Shown: positions 8,650-17,863 of the stretch, piece after piece
Position numbering within the stretch: position 1 is the first letter of the stretch
How the letters are laid out: the number at the start of each line of letters is the position of its first letter
NCBI RefSeq assembly: GCF_016950255.1
Contig: NZ_JACGFN010000002.1
Coordinates: 868,001-932,000 of the forward strand
Length of the DNA: 64,000 nt
Origin: Pectobacterium brasiliense
GTDB taxonomy: Bacteria; Pseudomonadota; Gammaproteobacteria; Enterobacterales; Enterobacteriaceae
Reading direction: 5' to 3'
The notes under the pieces: model-generated
Told to the model about the DNA's origin: nothing
The model's input: the letters and a program-made list of their open reading frames with translations, nothing else
Databases searched by the model: none
Made by a program: the position numbers and the translations under genes

Positions 8650-9028
8650 ACTCACATCCTTCTTTAGTGTGTTCAAAATCAGGCGAGAAATCGCCTGTGA
8701 AAACAACAATCGAGATAACGGAGAGGTAAAGAGAGAACCATTTTTGAAAAAATGCCGTGGAACCGATGCTCACAGCCAGACGCAACATACGCGTTCAATT
8801 CTGCTTATTGGGATTGATGTACGGCGCAGACAACGAGCAAGGCACAAAACCTGAGTGACCGTCTTAATCTGCTTTTCGTCAAATCCTACAGAGAGGCGTT
8901 TAAAAAACAAACAATCCGTTTTGGTTTTTTTGTTAAGAAGTAATACTGTCGGCCGCTCTTTTCCCTGTCTGGAAAAGGGGGCGGGAGAAGTGAGGTTATC
9001 GCCAGAATACGATAACCTCATTAAACAA
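8650..9028. other. Intergenic region between the P450 and qor genes
   Basis: About 380 bases. It contains the promoter side of the P450 gene and, at 8991-9020, a perfect 10-bp inverted repeat (TGAGGTTATC / GATAACCTCA, 10-nt loop) just after the qor stop codon, probably the qor transcription end. The short frames seen here in both directions have no ribosome binding sites and are not believed. Confidence 0.55.
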
Positions 9029-10015
9029 TTAGCCCGGAATCAGCAGGCATGAGCCCTGCGTACTGCGGCTTTCCAGCGCCCGATGCGCGGCTTGCGCATC
9101 CGACAGCGCGAACTTCTGGTTCTGCGGCACATCTACCGTAATCGCCCCGCTGGCGATCAGTGAGAAGAGTTCATTGCTGGCTTGTTCCAGCTCGGCGCGA
9201 TTCGTCACGTAGCCAAACAGCGACGGACGCGTGACGTACAGCGAGCCTTTCTGGTTCAAAATCCCCAGATTGACGCCGGTGACTGGCCCAGACGCATTGC
9301 CGAAGCTGACCATCAATCCACGGCGGCGCAGGCTATCAAGCGAGGCTTCCCAGGTATCTTTCCCGACCGAGTCATACACAACGTTCACCTTCTGCCCATC
9401 GGTCAGTTCTGCGACGCGCTGCGCAATATTCTCGGTACGGTAATTTATGGTCGCCCAGGCACCCGCCTGTGTTGCCCGCTCCGCCTTCTCGTCGGAACCC
9501 ACCGTCCCGATCAACTTCGCCCCCAGCGCCTTCGCCCACTGGCAAGCGATCAGCCCAACACCACCCGCCGCGGCATGGAACAGGAAGACTTCATTCGGCT
9601 TGATTTCATACGTCTGGCGCAGCAGATAGTAAACCGTCAGCCCTTTCAGGAAAGAAGCCGCTGCCTGCTCAAAGCTGATGGCATCCGGCAGCAGCGCCAC
9701 CTTTTCCGCCACCACGTTATGCACGTCGCTATACGCGCCCAGCCCGGACTGCGCATACACCACGCGATCGCCGACTTTCAGCACGCTAACCCCTGCTCCG
9801 ACTTTCGTCACGACGCCTGCCGCTTCGGTTCCCAGCCCGGAAGGCAGATCAGGAACCGGATACAGGCCGCTGCGAATATAGGTATCGATAAAATTAATGC
9901 CGATGGCGCGGTTCTCAACCTGAACCTCTCCCGCAGCGGGGTCGGCAGGCGTGAAATCCACATATTGTAGAACCTCTGGGCCACCATAAGCTCGGAACTG
10001 AACGCGTTTTGCCAT
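9029..10015 (-). CDS. qor: NADPH:quinone oxidoreductase
   Basis: 328 residues, matching Escherichia coli Qor (327) along its length. It is a zinc-free medium-chain dehydrogenase. Visible features: N-terminal GroES-like domain (VQFRAYGGPEVLQYVDF), GVVTKVGAGVSVLKVGDRV, and the NADPH-binding Rossmann motif HAAAGGVGLIACQWAKALGA. The C terminus (HRALESRSTQGSCLLIPG) is typical of Qor. It catalyses one-electron reduction of quinones. It is divergent from dnaB, the same order as in E. coli. A ribosome binding site (AAGGAGAT) lies before the ATG. Confidence 0.94.
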   Translation of the reverse strand: MAKRVQFRAYGGPEVLQYVDFTPADPAAGEVQVENRAIGINFIDTYIRSGLYPVPDLPSGLGTEAAGVVTKVGAGVSVLKVGDRVVYAQSGLGAYSDVHNVVAEKVALLPDAISFEQAAASFLKGLTVYYLLRQTYEIKPNEVFLFHAAAGGVGLIACQWAKALGAKLIGTVGSDEKAERATQAGAWATINYRTENIAQRVAELTDGQKVNVVYDSVGKDTWEASLDSLRRRGLMVSFGNASGPVTGVNLGILNQKGSLYVTRPSLFGYVTNRAELEQASNELFSLIASGAITVDVPQNQKFALSDAQAAHRALESRSTQGSCLLIPG

Positions 10016-10142
10016 GTTATCTCCTTAATCGTGACAGGTTCATCATTGCTCTATTATGGATATGGATTGTGTTATTTCGGACGTGTGACATATACAATGC
10101 CTCCTAATCCAATGGCAAATCAACCGGTAAAGAACCCGTTTC

Positions 10143-11549
10143 ATGGCAGAGAAAAGACCCACCAATAAATCGAATGAACCCCGTGACCGCCAGATGGAAG
10201 GTCTGAAACTTCCGCCACATTCGCTGGAAGCGGAGCAATCGGTATTGGGTGGCCTGATGCTCGACAATGAACGTTGGGATAATGTCGCCGAGCGTGTTGT
10301 CGCGAACGACTTCTATAACCGCGCCCACCGCCTGATCTTCACCGAAATGCAGCGCTTGCTCGAAATGAGCAAGCCCATCGACCTGATTACGCTGTCCGAA
10401 TCGCTCGAACTGCAAGGTTCGCTGGAATCCGCCGGTGGCTTCGCCTATCTTGCCGAACTGGCAAAAAACACCCCCAGCGCCGCGAACATCGGAGCCTATG
10501 CCGATATCGTGCGCGAGCGCGCCGTGGTGCGTGAAATGATCTCCGTCGCCAATGAGATCGCCGATGCGGGCTACGATCCGCAGGGCCGCAGCAGTGAAGA
10601 TCTGCTCGATCTGGCGGAATCCCGCGTCTTCCAGATCGCCGAAAACCGCGCCAGCAAAGACGAAGGTCCGAAAAGTATCGATCGCATTCTGGAAGACACC
10701 GTTTCCCGTATCGAGCAGCTGTATCAGCGCCCGCACGACGGCGTAACTGGCGTGTCTACCGGCTATCAGGATCTGGATAAAAAGACCGCAGGATTGCAAA
10801 AATCTGACCTGATCATCGTCGCGGCGCGTCCATCGATGGGTAAAACCACCTTCGCCATGAACCTGTGTGAAAACGCGGCGATGATGCAGGATAAACCGGT
10901 ATTGATCTTCAGTCTGGAGATGCCCGGCGAACAGATCATGATGCGTATGCTGGCTTCCCTGTCCCGAGTGGATCAGACCCGTATTCGTACCGGCCAGTTG
11001 GACGATGAAGACTGGGCGCGTATTTCCAGCACCATGGGGATCCTGCTGGAAAAGCGCAACATGTACATCGATGATTCCTCCGGCCTGACACCAACCGAAG
11101 TGCGATCCCGCGCCCGCCGCGTGTTCCGTGAACATGACGGCCTGAGCCTAATCATGATCGACTACCTGCAATTGATGCGTGTGCCGTCGCTGTCCGACAA
11201 CCGTACGCTGGAGATTGCAGAAATTTCCCGCTCGCTCAAAGCATTGGCAAAAGAATTGCAGGTTCCCGTCGTCGCGCTGTCGCAGCTTAACCGTAGCCTG
11301 GAACAGCGCGCCGATAAGCGCCCGGTCAACTCGGATCTGCGTGAATCCGGCTCCATCGAGCAGGATGCCGACCTGATTATGTTTATCTATCGTGATGAGG
11401 TTTATCACGAAAACAGCGACCTGAAAGGCATCGCTGAAATCATTCTGGGGAAACAGCGTAACGGCCCGATTGGTTCCGTTCGTTTGACCTTTAACGGGCA
11501 GTGGTCGCGCTTTGATAACTATGCCGGCCCACAATATGACGATGAATAA
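10143..11549 (+). CDS. dnaB: Replicative DNA helicase DnaB
   Basis: 468 residues. The N-terminal protein-interaction domain begins with LKLPPHSLEAEQSVLGGLML. A linker follows, then the RecA-like motor with Walker A ARPSMGKTTFAMNL, Walker B LIMIDYLQLM, and motif H4 QLNRSLEQRADKRPVNSDLR with the arginine finger region. It is the hexameric fork helicase that recruits primase and tau. No intein or insertion interrupts it. alr follows 41 nt downstream, as in Escherichia coli. Confidence 0.97.
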   Translation: MAEKRPTNKSNEPRDRQMEGLKLPPHSLEAEQSVLGGLMLDNERWDNVAERVVANDFYNRAHRLIFTEMQRLLEMSKPIDLITLSESLELQGSLESAGGFAYLAELAKNTPSAANIGAYADIVRERAVVREMISVANEIADAGYDPQGRSSEDLLDLAESRVFQIAENRASKDEGPKSIDRILEDTVSRIEQLYQRPHDGVTGVSTGYQDLDKKTAGLQKSDLIIVAARPSMGKTTFAMNLCENAAMMQDKPVLIFSLEMPGEQIMMRMLASLSRVDQTRIRTGQLDDEDWARISSTMGILLEKRNMYIDDSSGLTPTEVRSRARRVFREHDGLSLIMIDYLQLMRVPSLSDNRTLEIAEISRSLKALAKELQVPVVALSQLNRSLEQRADKRPVNSDLRESGSIEQDADLIMFIYRDEVYHENSDLKGIAEIILGKQRNGPIGSVRLTFNGQWSRFDNYAGPQYDDE

Positions 11550-11590
11550 CGCAGCGCTCAGCAATGACAACACTGCACTAAGGAACAAGA

Positions 11591-12673
11591 ATGAAAACGG
11601 CAACTGCCGTCATTAACCGGCGTGCTTTGCGCCACAACCTGCAACGTATCCGCCAGCTAGCACCTGGCAGCCAGGTCGTTGCCATCGTGAAAGCCAACGC
11701 CTACGGCCACGGCATGATCGACGCTGCCCATACCTTTTCCGACGCTGACTGTTACGGCGTCGCGCGGCTCTCCGAAGCGCTGGCACTGCGCGCCGCGGGT
11801 ATCACCAAGCCTATCGTCCTGCTGGAAGGTTTTTTCTCCGCCGACGATCTCCCGCTTCTGGTGGAGCACCAGCTAGAAACCGCCGTTCACAGCCCCGAAC
11901 AGCTTGCCGCACTGGAACAGGTCACGCTGCCACAGCCGATCCCCGTGTGGATGAAGCTGGATAGCGGCATGCACCGCCTTGGCGTTCTGCCGGAACACGC
12001 CGACGCGTTTTGGCAACGCCTGACCGAATGCCGCAATGTGGTTCAGCCGGTCAATATCATGAGCCACTTTTGCCGCGCCGATGAGCCCGAAGCCGGAACC
12101 ACCGAACGCCAGTTGGCCTGCTTCGATGCCTTTACACAGGGTAAACCCGGCGCACAGTCCATCGCGGCCTCCGGCGGCATTCTGCTGTGGCCGCAGTCGC
12201 ACCGCGATCGCGTTCGTCCTGGCATCATTCTCTATGGCGTGTCGCCGCTGGATAACGAAGACGCCGCGCATTTCGGCTTCCAGCCTGCGATGACCTTTAC
12301 GTCTCACCTGATTGCCGTTCGCGAACACAATGCGGGCGAAGCAGTCGGTTACGGCGGTACCTGGACCAGCCCACGCAATACCCGTCTGGGCGTGGTAGCC
12401 GTCGGCTACGGCGATGGCTATCCGCGCTGCGCGCCAGCAGGAACCCCCGTGCTCATCAACGGGCGCGAAGTGCCGCTTTCCGGTCGCGTATCAATGGATA
12501 TGATTACGGTGGATTTAGGGCCGAATGCGCAGGACAAGGTTGGCGATGAGGTCATTCTTTGGGGGCCAACGCTACCGGTTGAACGCATTGCCGCGCATAC
12601 GGGTGCCAGCGCCTACGAACTGATTACGCGCTTAACCCAGCGCACTGCGTTGGAATACGTCGACGGTGAGTAA
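11591..12673 (+). CDS. alr: Alanine racemase
   Basis: 360 residues. It is a PLP enzyme converting L-alanine to D-alanine for peptidoglycan. The PLP lysine is K34 in [12 protein letters not shown], and the second catalytic residue Y254 lies in AVGYGGTWT. The beta-barrel C-terminal domain has VGYGDGYPR and [23 protein letters not shown] provides a ribosome binding site. The stop codon overlaps the GTG start of the following membrane-protein gene by 8 nt, so the two are probably co-translated. Confidence 0.96.
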   Translation: MKTATAVINRRALRHNLQRIRQLAPGSQVVAIVKANAYGHGMIDAAHTFSDADCYGVARLSEALALRAAGITKPIVLLEGFFSADDLPLLVEHQLETAVHSPEQLAALEQVTLPQPIPVWMKLDSGMHRLGVLPEHADAFWQRLTECRNVVQPVNIMSHFCRADEPEAGTTERQLACFDAFTQGKPGAQSIAASGGILLWPQSHRDRVRPGIILYGVSPLDNEDAAHFGFQPAMTFTSHLIAVREHNAGEAVGYGGTWTSPRNTRLGVVAVGYGDGYPRCAPAGTPVLINGREVPLSGRVSMDMITVDLGPNAQDKVGDEVILWGPTLPVERIAAHTGASAYELITRLTQRTALEYVDGE

Positions 12674-13304
12674 AAACGAACCAGCAGGTTTTTATCGGCA
12701 GGCGCATGGCTTGCCGACCTTAAAACGGGTTATCTACTATGCGGCAAGCTGGCTTGCCGTCTCCGCGATCCTGACGCTGTTTGCTCTCATCAATTTCTAT
12801 ACTCTGAAACCGACGGATGTCGGCGGCACGCTGTTTGGCGGCATGTTTAGCGCGATGTTCGATCTCATCTACTGGTCTTGTGCCGCATCGGGTTTCTGCT
12901 TTCTGGCACTCTTTCGGCTTTCAGGATGGCGTGTTGCCTGGATACTCGCGGGTCTGGTGCAAATCGGTATCAGCGCCCTGTGGCGGATTCAATATTGGCA
13001 GGATTATGAAAACGAAGAGCTGATACTTTCCCCGATGCCCGGTGAACTGTATGTATCCATGCTGGTGGGCGCAGGCATGGCGGCTATCGGCATAGTGAAA
13101 TATCGACACGCGCGGCGCAACCCAGTCGCTCAACACCCAACCTATGCTAAAGCCGTCGCCGCACTGCTGCTCGTTGCGCTTTATCTGGCGCTTCCGCTAC
13201 ATCTCTACCTGCGTGAACCTCTCCCCTACTGCGCCTTTAGCCCTGACGGGCAGCAGTTAAGTGTCTGTCTCGGAGACAATGACGAGCGGATTATTGTGGA
13301 GTGA
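12666..13304 (+). CDS. Hypothetical inner-membrane protein
   Basis: 212 residues from a GTG start inside the end of alr. It has about five hydrophobic segments: residues near 22-45 ([20 protein letters not shown]), 58-80, 85-105, 128-142 and 158-178. A short hydrophilic tail ends it ([20 protein letters not shown]). I do not recognise the family. Overlap with alr suggests co-expression, but not necessarily a shared role. The orphan CRISPR mini-array starts 4 nt after its stop codon. Confidence 0.7.
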   Translation: MSKNEPAGFYRQAHGLPTLKRVIYYAASWLAVSAILTLFALINFYTLKPTDVGGTLFGGMFSAMFDLIYWSCAASGFCFLALFRLSGWRVAWILAGLVQIGISALWRIQYWQDYENEELILSPMPGELYVSMLVGAGMAAIGIVKYRHARRNPVAQHPTYAKAVAALLLVALYLALPLHLYLREPLPYCAFSPDGQQLSVCLGDNDERIIVE

Positions 13305-13307
13305 TGG

Positions 13308-13455
13308 ATTTACTGCCGTATAGGCAGCTTAGAAATTCACTCGAAGGGAAGCCGCGCGTTCAAATCAGTTCACTGCCGCATAGGCAGCTTAGAAACACAG
13401 ACAGCCATTTGAAACCATGGCGTGGATGTTCACTGCCGAACAGGCAGTTAAGAAA
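13308..13455 (+). CRISPR. Orphan type I-F mini-array: 3 repeats, 2 spacers
   Basis: Three 28-bp copies of the I-F repeat lie at 13308-13335, 13368-13395 and 13428-13455, separated by two 32-nt spacers (13336-13367 and 13396-13427). The orientation (GTTCACTGCC first, TTAGAAA last) is the plus strand. All three copies differ from the consensus of the large arrays: the first begins ATTTACTGCC, the second has GCATAGGC in the loop, the third has GAACAGGCAGTTAAG. No leader is recognisable, because the array starts 4 nt after the upstream stop codon. It is about 6.5 kb from the cas genes. Transcription would have to come from the alr operon. Confidence 0.9.
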
Positions 13456-13557
13456 ATAGAGCTCTCCCAAAGTCAGGAATAAAAAACTCATAGGCAACGC
13501 GGCCTAAAAAGCTGGTAGTCTGTTTGGCCGACTGCCTGATACTGTTTAGGAAACGCG

Positions 13558-14037
13558 ATGTACCACATTGATGACTTCGATCTGAAAATCCTGACGTTGC
13601 TACAGACGAACGGCCGCCTGACCAATCAGGAACTGAGCGATCTGGTTGGGCTTTCCGCCTCGCAGTGTTCCCGCCGTCGTATCGCGCTAGAACAGGCACA
13701 GCTGATTCTCGGCTATCATGCCCGTCTGTCGCCGAACGCGGTCGGACTGGAATGTCTGGGATTAATTGAGGTGCGACTGATCAATCACACCAGCGAATAC
13801 GTTGAGCGCTTCCACCAGATGCTGGGGGAAGTGGATGCCATCATCGACGCCTATAAAACCACGGGTGATGCCGATTACCTGTTAAAAGTCGCCGTGGCAG
13901 ATCTGCCCGGACTCAGCACGCTGATTAGCCAGATTCTGTCGCAGAACAAGAGCGTCGCGCACCTGAAAACCTCAGTAGTATTAAACCGCCTCAAAGAGAA
14001 CGGTTTGATGATGCCAGAACGGCCTGCGTTGCCCTAA
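13558..14037 (+). CDS. Lrp/AsnC-family transcriptional regulator
   Basis: 159 residues. The N-terminal AsnC-type helix-turn-helix is clear: YHIDDFDLKILTLLQTNGR, then LTNQELSDLVGLSASQCSRR. The C-terminal RAM (ligand-binding) domain follows, with GLIEVRLINHTSEYVERFHQ, TGDADYLLKVAVADL and the last strand HLKTSVVLNRLKENG. Such regulators are multimers that sense amino acids. The target is not evident; the YitT-type gene downstream and tyrB (aromatic amino acids) are candidates by proximity only. Confidence 0.9.
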   Translation: MYHIDDFDLKILTLLQTNGRLTNQELSDLVGLSASQCSRRRIALEQAQLILGYHARLSPNAVGLECLGLIEVRLINHTSEYVERFHQMLGEVDAIIDAYKTTGDADYLLKVAVADLPGLSTLISQILSQNKSVAHLKTSVVLNRLKENGLMMPERPALP

Positions 14038-14288
14038 GTTGGGGCAATCGCCTCTATTTGGTGCATAAAAATGAATAATTCGCGCAACAAAAACCAAATA
14101 AATGCACAAAAAAGACAAATAGATAATAAAAAACGCACGAATCGCGCATTATTTTCATTCATATAATTCAATACGTTGCTCTTATCGCAGGCGAGATTAT
14201 GCTGATGCCAGCCGCTAAGCAGCACTATCTGGTGCGATTCTTGCTTTGGTAAGCACATGTTTTTACGACAGTCTGTTGAGTGCTCACC

Positions 14289-14903
14289 ATGGATAACGTT
14301 ATTCCCACACAAAAACTATCACACACGCTGCTGGAAGATATTCTGGCGATACTGATCGGCACGCTGATGGTGTCGTTTGGCGTCATTCTGCTGCGTCAGG
14401 CCGGTGCCCTCACCGGCGGCACCGCAGGTATCGCTTTTCTTATCCACTATCTGACAAACGTCTCCTTTGGCGTCGCGTTTTTCCTGCTGAACTTGCCCTT
14501 CTACTATCTGGCCTTACGCCGCATGGGGTGGGAATTCACGGTGAAAACGTTCTGCGCCGTCGGGCTGGTTTCGCTGTTTTCCGACCTGCACCCGATGTTC
14601 GTTCATTTCGATCAGCTCAACCCGTTCTACGCCACGCTGTTTGGCAATATCATCACCGGAATCGGCTTCGTGGTGCTGTTCCGCCACAAGGCCAGCCTCG
14701 GCGGCATGAACATTCTGGCGCTGTATCTTCAGGACAAATACGGCCTGCGGGCGGGAAAACTCCAGATGGGCGTTGACGTTGTGATTGTGCTGACTTCCCT
14801 GTTCGTGGTAAGCATACCGATGTTGATTGCTTCGATTCTGGGGGCAACCATTCTGAACCTGATTATCGCGATGAATCATCGCCCCGGCCGTTACGCGGCC
14901 TGA
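14289..14903 (+). CDS. YitT-family membrane protein
   Basis: 204 residues from the ATG at 14289; an in-frame GTG lies 9 nt earlier. Five or six membrane segments are visible. The family signature is at the first and second segments: LMVSFGVILLRQAGALTGG then TAGIAFLIHYLTNVSFGVAFF. A second repeat-like block is FVVLFRHKASLGGMNILALY. Members (DUF161) are inner-membrane proteins without an established transport substrate. tyrB follows 64 nt downstream on the same strand. Confidence 0.85.
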   Translation: MDNVIPTQKLSHTLLEDILAILIGTLMVSFGVILLRQAGALTGGTAGIAFLIHYLTNVSFGVAFFLLNLPFYYLALRRMGWEFTVKTFCAVGLVSLFSDLHPMFVHFDQLNPFYATLFGNIITGIGFVVLFRHKASLGGMNILALYLQDKYGLRAGKLQMGVDVVIVLTSLFVVSIPMLIASILGATILNLIIAMNHRPGRYAA

Positions 14904-14967
14904 TTGTCCCCCACCATCGTCGGGGTTGCGGTACCCATAAAAATGACACATTCAGGAGAGCTACACT

Positions 14968-16161
14968 GTGTTTCAAAACGTTGATACCTATGCCGGAGAT
15001 CCTATCCTGTCTCTGATGGAAAAATTCAAACAGGATCCAAGAGCGGATAAGATCAATTTGAGTATCGGGCTCTACTACAACGAGCAGAATATTATCCCGC
15101 AGCTGCGCTCCGTCAGTGCGGCAGAAAGCAGCCTGAAACAGCCAGCGCAGAGCGCGAGCTCTTACCTGCCGATGGAAGGGCTACAGCCTTACCGTACCGC
15201 GATCCAACAACTGCTATTTGGCGAAAACCACGCGGCGCTGGAAGCGGGTCGCATCGCCACCATCCAGACGCTGGGCGGTTCCGGTGCGCTGAAAGTCGGT
15301 GCGGATTTCCTGAAACGCTACTTCCCGAATTCAGAAGTGTGGGTCAGCGATCCAACATGGGAAAACCATATTGCGATCTTTGAGGGGGCGGGCTTTAACG
15401 TTCACACCTACCCATATTTTGATAGCGAAAGCCTGGGCGTGAAATTTGACGCCATGCTCGCCACCCTGCAAACGTTGCCAGCACGCAGCATCGTGCTGCT
15501 GCACCCGTGCTGCCACAACCCGACTGGTTCTGACCTCACCACTGAACGGTGGGATCGCGTCATTGAGGTCATCATCCAACGTGAGCTGATTCCGTTTATG
15601 GATATCGCCTATCAGGGCTTTGGCCTCGGGATTGAGCAGGATGCCTATGCGATTCGCGCCGTTGCCAGCGCGGGCGTTCCTGCACTGATCGCCAACTCGT
15701 TCTCCAAGATTTTCTCACTGTATAGCGAGCGCGTCGGCGGCCTTTCCGTGGTGTGTGACGATGCTGACAGCGCACAGCGCGTGCTGGGTCAGTTAAAAGC
15801 GACCGTCCGCCGCAACTACTCTTCCCCACCGAATTTCGGCGCACAGGTGGTCTCTAAAGTCCTGAATGACGCGCAGTTGAACGCTGACTGGAAAGCGGAA
15901 GTCGAAGAGATGCGCACCCGCATTCTGAGCATGCGTCAGGAACTGGTTTCCGCACTGAAAAACGCACTGCCGAACCGTAACTTCGACTACCTGCTCACAC
16001 AGCGCGGCATGTTCAGCTACACCGGATTCAGCCCGGAACAGGTTGATCGTCTGCGTGAAGAATTCGGCGTGTACCTGATCGCCAGCGGCCGTATGTGTAT
16101 GGCGGGGCTTAACCACAGCAACGTCCAGCGCGTTGCTGCGGCTTTCGCCGCAATTCAGTAA
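14968..16161 (+). CDS. tyrB: Aromatic amino acid aminotransferase
   Basis: 397 residues, the size of Escherichia coli TyrB, with a GTG start preceded by AGGAGAG. It transfers the amino group from glutamate to phenylpyruvate and 4-hydroxyphenylpyruvate (last step of Phe and Tyr synthesis) using PLP. The PLP-binding lysine lies in [15 protein letters not shown]. The family start [20 protein letters not shown], the [14 protein letters not shown] motif and the C-terminal [10 protein letters not shown] are all present. I see no clear TyrR box upstream. Confidence 0.95.
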   Translation: MFQNVDTYAGDPILSLMEKFKQDPRADKINLSIGLYYNEQNIIPQLRSVSAAESSLKQPAQSASSYLPMEGLQPYRTAIQQLLFGENHAALEAGRIATIQTLGGSGALKVGADFLKRYFPNSEVWVSDPTWENHIAIFEGAGFNVHTYPYFDSESLGVKFDAMLATLQTLPARSIVLLHPCCHNPTGSDLTTERWDRVIEVIIQRELIPFMDIAYQGFGLGIEQDAYAIRAVASAGVPALIANSFSKIFSLYSERVGGLSVVCDDADSAQRVLGQLKATVRRNYSSPPNFGAQVVSKVLNDAQLNADWKAEVEEMRTRILSMRQELVSALKNALPNRNFDYLLTQRGMFSYTGFSPEQVDRLREEFGVYLIASGRMCMAGLNHSNVQRVAAAFAAIQ

Positions 16162-16175
16162 ATCGTAAAATAATA

Positions 16176-16228
16176 AAGCCACTGGCTTAACCGACTCACG
16201 GTTGTGAACTCGCTTAACTCAGTGGCTT
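16176..16228. terminator. Possible weak terminator after tyrB
   Basis: AAGCCACTG (16176-16184) and CAGTGGCTT (16220-16228) are exact inverted copies, but the loop is long (35 nt) and no T-run follows. It could instead be a regulatory element ahead of ygjP. Confidence 0.35.
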
Positions 16229-16244
16229 CTGTGATAAAAATCCC

Positions 16245-16742
16245 ATGACCCAGTTACGCTACCTAAACGGCTATCCCCCAACGATTGTTGCCCAAGTACA
16301 AACGCTCCTCGATCAAGGCAAACTCGGCCTTTGGCTGGAAAAAAGATACCCTGACCGCCATCCGATCCAGAGTGATAAGTCGCTCTATCAATTTGTCACC
16401 GAGCTGAAACAGCGCTATTTGAAAAATGCCCCGGCGATATCAAAGGTGCTTTACGACAATAAACAAAACCCGATAAAAGGGACGCTAGGAACCAATACGT
16501 TTGTGGCACGTGTGCAGGGCGGAAAATTAAAGTCCAATAACGAAATCAGAATAGCGACGCTATTTCGTGACGGGCCGGAAGATTTCCTGCGGATGATCGT
16601 GGTACACGAACTCGCTCACCTCAAAGAAAAAGACCACAACAAGGCCTTCTACCAACTCTGCTGCCATATGGACCCTGATTATCACCAGCTGGAATTTGAT
16701 ATGCGAATCTGGCTGAACTGGCGAGAAATAAATGCGGGTTAG
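16245..16742 (+). CDS. ygjP: YgjP-type metallopeptidase-fold protein
   Basis: 165 residues, matching Escherichia coli YgjP (167) through most of its length, e.g. ALYQYT-type region as SLYQFVTELKQRYLKNAPAI, RVQGGKLKSNNEIRIAT and the zinc-binding motif VVHELAHLKEKDHNKAFYQL (HExxH as HELAH). It ends with LEFDMRIWL. The family is classed with M48/DUF45 metallopeptidase-like proteins; the E. coli protein has been described as a UTP pyrophosphatase. Cytoplasmic, no signal peptide. It is the last core gene before the accessory island at 16.9 kb. Confidence 0.9.
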   Translation: MTQLRYLNGYPPTIVAQVQTLLDQGKLGLWLEKRYPDRHPIQSDKSLYQFVTELKQRYLKNAPAISKVLYDNKQNPIKGTLGTNTFVARVQGGKLKSNNEIRIATLFRDGPEDFLRMIVVHELAHLKEKDHNKAFYQLCCHMDPDYHQLEFDMRIWLNWREINAG

Positions 16743-16872
16743 GATCTATATTCCCTGCAAAAAGGAAAGGCGGATTCGTCAGAAAAACAGAGTAACTCTG
16801 ATTTTATTTTAATACGTTGATTTTTATTATTTCATATCGCGTAAAAATAACGCTGAGGTGAACGAAACCGCC

Positions 16873-17039
16873 GGGTGAGCGGCAGGACGCCGCGAAAGTC
16901 AGCGCCGCGTCGGGAACGCGTCGCTGGCGGCCCGACTGCGGAGTCGATCGCCGAAGGCACCGCTAAGCGGCGTTATTTCCCGCGAGAAGCCAGGGGCCAC
17001 GGGGTGATGGCGATTGAACACCCCGTGTCGGGCGCATGC
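16873..17039 (+). repeat. Structured ~165-nt element, copy A
   Basis: This segment is homologous to the reverse complement of 54865-55028. Shared blocks include GGACGC, GCGAAAG, GGAACG, CGAAGGCACCGCT, CCCGC and TGTCGGGCGC. It folds into several hairpins: GCGGC/GCCGC near its start, GTCAGCG/CGCTGGC with an inner GCGT/ACGC, CGACT/AGTCG, and ACGGGGTG (16999-17006) with CACCCCGT (17019-17026). Stems differ between the two copies by paired changes, so structure appears conserved. GC content is much higher than the flanking AT-rich sequence. It sits at the border between the core gene ygjP and the toxin/immunity island. I do not recognise it as a named RNA or insertion sequence. Confidence 0.8.
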
Positions 17040-17361
17040 GACTCACGTTGCAAATAATCGCATTCGTCAACGCGCACGAAACCCTCTCTTTGCAGGCATA
17101 AATCACTATCTCACTGATCTATATGTTGATGTGACATTTTATTTTTATCGCGTCAATTCCGCTGGGCAGTTAGAGCTTTATTACGAAGTGACCTTAACGG
17201 ATGCGAGCATTGTCGACGTCACCTGTGTCTACCCACACGTCATCGATAACAATGACATCATGCCGTATGAAAAAGTCCAGCTGAAATATAAAACCATAGC
17301 ATGGAATCACAAAATCGCAGGAACGTCGGGTTACAGCATTTGGGAGGAAATGAGCCTCTAA
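17014..17361 (+). pseudogene. Fragment of an Hcp-family (type VI secretion tube) protein
   Basis: From about 17128 the reading frame matches the C-terminal half of Hcp tube proteins: VTFYFYRVNSAGQLELYY, LTDASIVDVTCVYPHV, then YEKVQLKYKTIAWNHKIAGTS and a final GYSIWEE. Intact Hcp has about 160 residues; here only about 75 are recognisable. The first residues of the open frame derive from the repeat element and are unrelated. So the N-terminal half was lost, apparently by a join to the structured repeat. No other type VI genes are in the window. Hcp fragments often mark effector cargo sites, fitting the toxin/immunity genes just downstream, though those are on the opposite strand. Confidence 0.8.
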
Positions 17362-17410
17362 GATTTATGACCTTTGATAACAGGCGCATCTTATCAGGTG
17401 TGCTTGTTAT

Positions 17411-17818
17411 TCACCATTCATCACAAAGAGCGATATTTTTCACATATTTATTGGGATCCATCCAGGAGTTTTTAGGACAGATTTCATAGCCTTGTTCTCT
17501 AAAATTAAAAGATATATACATAGATGCAACAAAACTAACCACCACACCAATAAAAAACAAATAACCACACACACTTGCTAATATCCCATGCATTCCTATA
17601 GGTTTGTTTTTTACTGCCATGTAAAACCCTAAATACGAAAAGTAGAATAATATTGGCGCACCAAAAATAAGTATACCTACTTTCCATGAAAAGATAATGA
17701 CATCGTTTAGCCTAAATAGATTCCAATAGCCGTTAAAAGAAAACCATATTCCCCAGCATGTAAGAATAAAAATCAACACTGAGAACGCGAAAAATAATGG
17801 CCTATTTATTTTAAACAC
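17411..17818 (-). CDS. Small four-helix membrane protein, copy 3 (putative immunity, DUF1240-like)
   Basis: 135 residues from a GTG with GGAGG 7 nt upstream; a TTG lies two codons earlier. It is clearly paralogous to the genes at 17864 and 18329: all share KINRP or KVNRP at the start, FSWK near the middle and a conserved end (ICPKNSWMDPNKYVKNIALC). Four hydrophobic segments are visible (about residues 8-28, 45-65, 75-98 and 102-120). The tail pattern resembles proteins annotated DUF1240, from memory. By position and topology it is probably an inner-membrane immunity protein for the effector at 18726-19583, whose hydrophobic hairpin suggests pore formation. Confidence 0.75.
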   Translation of the reverse strand: MFKINRPLFFAFSVLIFILTCWGIWFSFNGYWNLFRLNDVIIFSWKVGILIFGAPILFYFSYLGFYMAVKNKPIGMHGILASVCGYLFFIGVVVSFVASMYISFNFREQGYEICPKNSWMDPNKYVKNIALCDEW

Positions 17819-17863
17819 GAACAATCCTCCACAAGCATGAATAAAAACCTATCAGATCATTGT

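Noticed and set aside
10104..11135. 343-residue reverse frame over dnaB
   Set aside because: Shadow of dnaB; no domain or ribosome binding site.
14034..14312. 92-residue reverse frame with one hydrophobic stretch
   Set aside because: It spans the intergenic gap and runs into the YitT-type gene on the other strand; no ribosome binding site or family resemblance.
16875..17057. 60-residue forward frame (MSGRTPRKSAPRRE...)
   Set aside because: It lies entirely in the structured repeat; copy B does not keep the frame, so RNA or DNA structure explains it better.
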